A stretch of 6,612 bases of DNA, from the NCBI GenBank assembly GCA_012031955.1, contig JAAURZ010000132.1, positions 1 to 6,612 of the forward strand. The letters are read 5' to 3'. The notes beneath the pieces were generated by a model, which was not told the origin of the DNA, made no database searches, and saw only the letters and a list, made by a program, of their open reading frames with translations. Shown piece after piece: positions 5,376 to 6,612 of this stretch (position 1 is the first letter of the stretch; the number at the start of each line of letters is the position of its first letter). The translations under genes were made by a program, and so were the position numbers. This DNA comes from Bacteroidia bacterium (GTDB taxonomy: Bacteria; Bacteroidota; Bacteroidia; Cytophagales; Cyclobacteriaceae).

Positions 5376-5942
5376 ATGAAAATCAAATCAAATCTCATCG
5401 CCGCCCTCTTGTTCGCAGGTGCGTCTGCCGTAGCCGGTACCATCGACGGTCCCGTTATGACAGTCGTTTCTGGTTCGGAGAACGGTATTTACAAAGTGCA
5501 GTACATCACCAAGGAAGTGAGCACAGTGAAAGTAAGCGTCCTCGATGCAAGCCAGAACCTTGTGTTTTCCGAAAGCCTTACCAAAGTGGCTTCTTTCATT
5601 CGTCCTTATAACTTCAGTGCACTGCCTTACGGCGAATACACCATCGTGCTCGAAGACAAAGCCGGCAAGCAGGTGGAGCGCGTAACGTACACTGCCAACC
5701 AGGTTGCCAGCGTGGTGAAGATCACCAAACTCGCCGCCGACAGCAAGTTCCTTGTGTCGGTAGCCAACCGTGGCACCGATCACGTAACGGTAAAGATATT
5801 CAACAACAACCGCCTTATCTTCGAAAAGGCCGACACCATCAACGGCGATATGGGCATTGTATATAACCTGGAGAAATTCAGCGGCGAGTTCACCTTCGAA
5901 GTGTCCACCGCGTCAGGCAAAACCGAGATCATCAAGTATTAA
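5376..5942 (+). CDS. Exported two-repeat beta-rich protein of unknown function
   Basis: This 188-residue protein has a clear signal peptide: MKIK, a hydrophobic core LIAALLFAGA and an A-V-A-like cleavage site near residue 20. There is no cysteine anywhere, so it is not a lipoprotein and has no disulphides. The mature part appears to be two similar beta-sandwich units, about 34-105 and 124-188. VKVSVLDASQNLVFSESL at 51-68 resembles VTVKIFNNNRLIFEKADT at 137-154. YNFSALPYGEYTIVLEDKAGK at 78-98 resembles YNLEKFSGEFTFEVSTASGK at 163-182. The pattern recalls small immunoglobulin-like or sorting-domain-like folds of Bacteroidota secreted proteins, but I cannot name the family. The ATG at 5376 is chosen because the signal peptide begins there and a promoter lies just upstream. 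It is a single-gene unit with its own promoter and strong terminator; probable location is periplasm or cell surface. Confidence 0.88.
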   Translation: MKIKSNLIAALLFAGASAVAGTIDGPVMTVVSGSENGIYKVQYITKEVSTVKVSVLDASQNLVFSESLTKVASFIRPYNFSALPYGEYTIVLEDKAGKQVERVTYTANQVASVVKITKLAADSKFLVSVANRGTDHVTVKIFNNNRLIFEKADTINGDMGIVYNLEKFSGEFTFEVSTASGKTEIIKY

Positions 5943-5978
5943 TGATAAGAGGGGTTTGAACAGCGTCTTGATGACAGT

Positions 5979-6009
5979 GAAAGTCTCCTTGCGGAGACTT
6001 TCTTTTTTT
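5979..6009 (+). terminator. Rho-independent terminator of the exported protein gene
   Basis: A perfect 10-bp stem, GAAAGTCTCC (5979-5988) with GGAGACTTTC (5993-6002), closes a TTGC tetraloop and is followed by seven T. It lies 36 nt after the stop codon. Read in the other direction there is no T-run after the stem, so it mainly serves the plus strand, although it also lies just beyond the end of the convergent WYL gene. Confidence 0.93.
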
Positions 6010-6028
6010 GCCGTTATCGAAATATGTT

Positions 6029-6612
6029 TTACCCCAATAGCCGGGCTTCCGACAGCTTCTGCTTCACGAAGTTCTTGAATTCCACCGGCCCGATTACCGT
6101 TACCTCATCGGCGAGCCCCATCACAAATCTGCCCACACCCTTGAAGTTCAATACAGGCCCATGGAAGACATAGGTCTTGCCATTGTCGTCCTCTTCTTTT
6201 TCGAGATAGGGAAGTGAAAGCGGATATTCTTCGCGCAGCAAAACATAGGCGCGCAGGCTCATCCGGATAGTGACCCACGTCTCTTTTCTGCCTGATATAC
6301 CGAATATGTCGGTCGAAGATTTTTCATGAAGCTTTTCGAATTTGAAAGGTTTGTTCATGACAACCGCTTCGCCGATGCGTTCGAGTTTAAAGTACTTGCA
6401 TTGCTTGTCTTTCGTATCCAACGCAAGCACCGACTGGAAACCTTCGCCGAATTGAAAAGGCTCGATAAGCCGGTCGGTTATCTCCTGGCTGTTGGCCGAG
6501 TGGTAGTTCTTGAGCACCACCTGTTGTTTGTTTTCGATGGCCTCGCTCAACGTGCGGAAGAGCCTTGCCACGCGGAGTTTCAGGAACTGCTCGGGCAGTT
6601 CGCGGGCTTCGG
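6029..6612 (-). CDS. WYL-domain regulatory protein, C-terminal 193 residues, 5' end beyond window
   Basis: WYL proteins are bacterial regulators that usually carry an N-terminal DNA-binding domain and a WYL ligand-sensing domain; any N-terminal DNA-binding part would be outside the window. The visible portion reads LSEAIENKQQVVLKNYHSANS, then DRLIEPFQFGEGFQSVLALD, then YFKLERIGEAVV, matching the WYL order (YHSA strand, R.IEP, xxxVxAxD, F.L.RI). A C-terminal extension of WCX type follows: VTIRMSLRAYVLLREEYPLS, GPVLNFKGVGRFVMGLADEV and a final helix. The literal W-Y-L triplet appears replaced by QSV. The frame is open to the edge, and the GTG at 6571 is only an internal valine. It converges with the exported protein gene, with 86 bases between stops. 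Its target and ligand cannot be inferred from this window. Confidence 0.82.
   Translation of the reverse strand, partial: EARELPEQFLKLRVARLFRTLSEAIENKQQVVLKNYHSANSQEITDRLIEPFQFGEGFQSVLALDTKDKQCKYFKLERIGEAVVMNKPFKFEKLHEKSSTDIFGISGRKETWVTIRMSLRAYVLLREEYPLSLPYLEKEEDDNGKTYVFHGPVLNFKGVGRFVMGLADEVTVIGPVEFKNFVKQKLSEARLLG

Overview
The window looks like a Bacteroidota chromosome, probably a Cytophagales-type member of roughly 50% GC. The signs are the rpsF-rpsR-rplI order, promoters of the Bacteroidota TTTG / TAnnTTTG type, A-rich leaders without Shine-Dalgarno sites in front of most genes, and a WYL protein of the kind I associate with this phylum. The genus cannot be fixed from the sequence alone.

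Layout. From about 3052 down to the left edge, on the minus strand, is a three-gene cassette: a circularly permuted ATP-grasp ligase (1534-2991), an alpha-E protein (about 583-1517) and a transglutaminase-like protein (from 570 to the left edge). Gaps are 16 and 12 nt, and a promoter candidate lies at 3020-3052. Two of the three genes are broken. Alpha-E changes frame at about 1275-1280, and the transglutaminase changes frame just after its catalytic-cysteine motif, 10-25 bases from the left edge. Both breaks look like a single missing base. From 4245 to 3156, also on the minus strand, is the ribosomal protein operon rpsF-rpsR-rplI, with a TACCTTTG promoter upstream and a strong hairpin terminator at 3101-3130. 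rpsR carries a strong Shine-Dalgarno sequence (AGGAGG), which is unusual for this phylum.

On the plus strand, divergent from the ribosomal operon, is an unrecognised 188-residue protein (4463-5029). After a 346-base non-coding gap, which contains two abutting palindromes and a promoter, comes a small exported two-repeat beta-rich protein (5376-5942) with a textbook terminator at 5979-6009. Converging from the right edge on the minus strand is the C-terminal part of a WYL-domain regulator (6029 to the edge).

How the genes fit together. The ATP-grasp, alpha-E and transglutaminase families recur together in bacteria and have been predicted in the literature to build and process a peptide or amide product. 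The set is sometimes linked to the proteasome-like peptidase Anbu, which would lie outside this window if present. The ribosomal operon makes bS6 and bS18, which are neighbours on the 30S platform. In Bacteroidota these proteins, with bS21, sequester the anti-Shine-Dalgarno tail, so the Shine-Dalgarno of rpsR is probably an autoregulatory site. I see no tRNA, rRNA, CRISPR array or insertion sequence.
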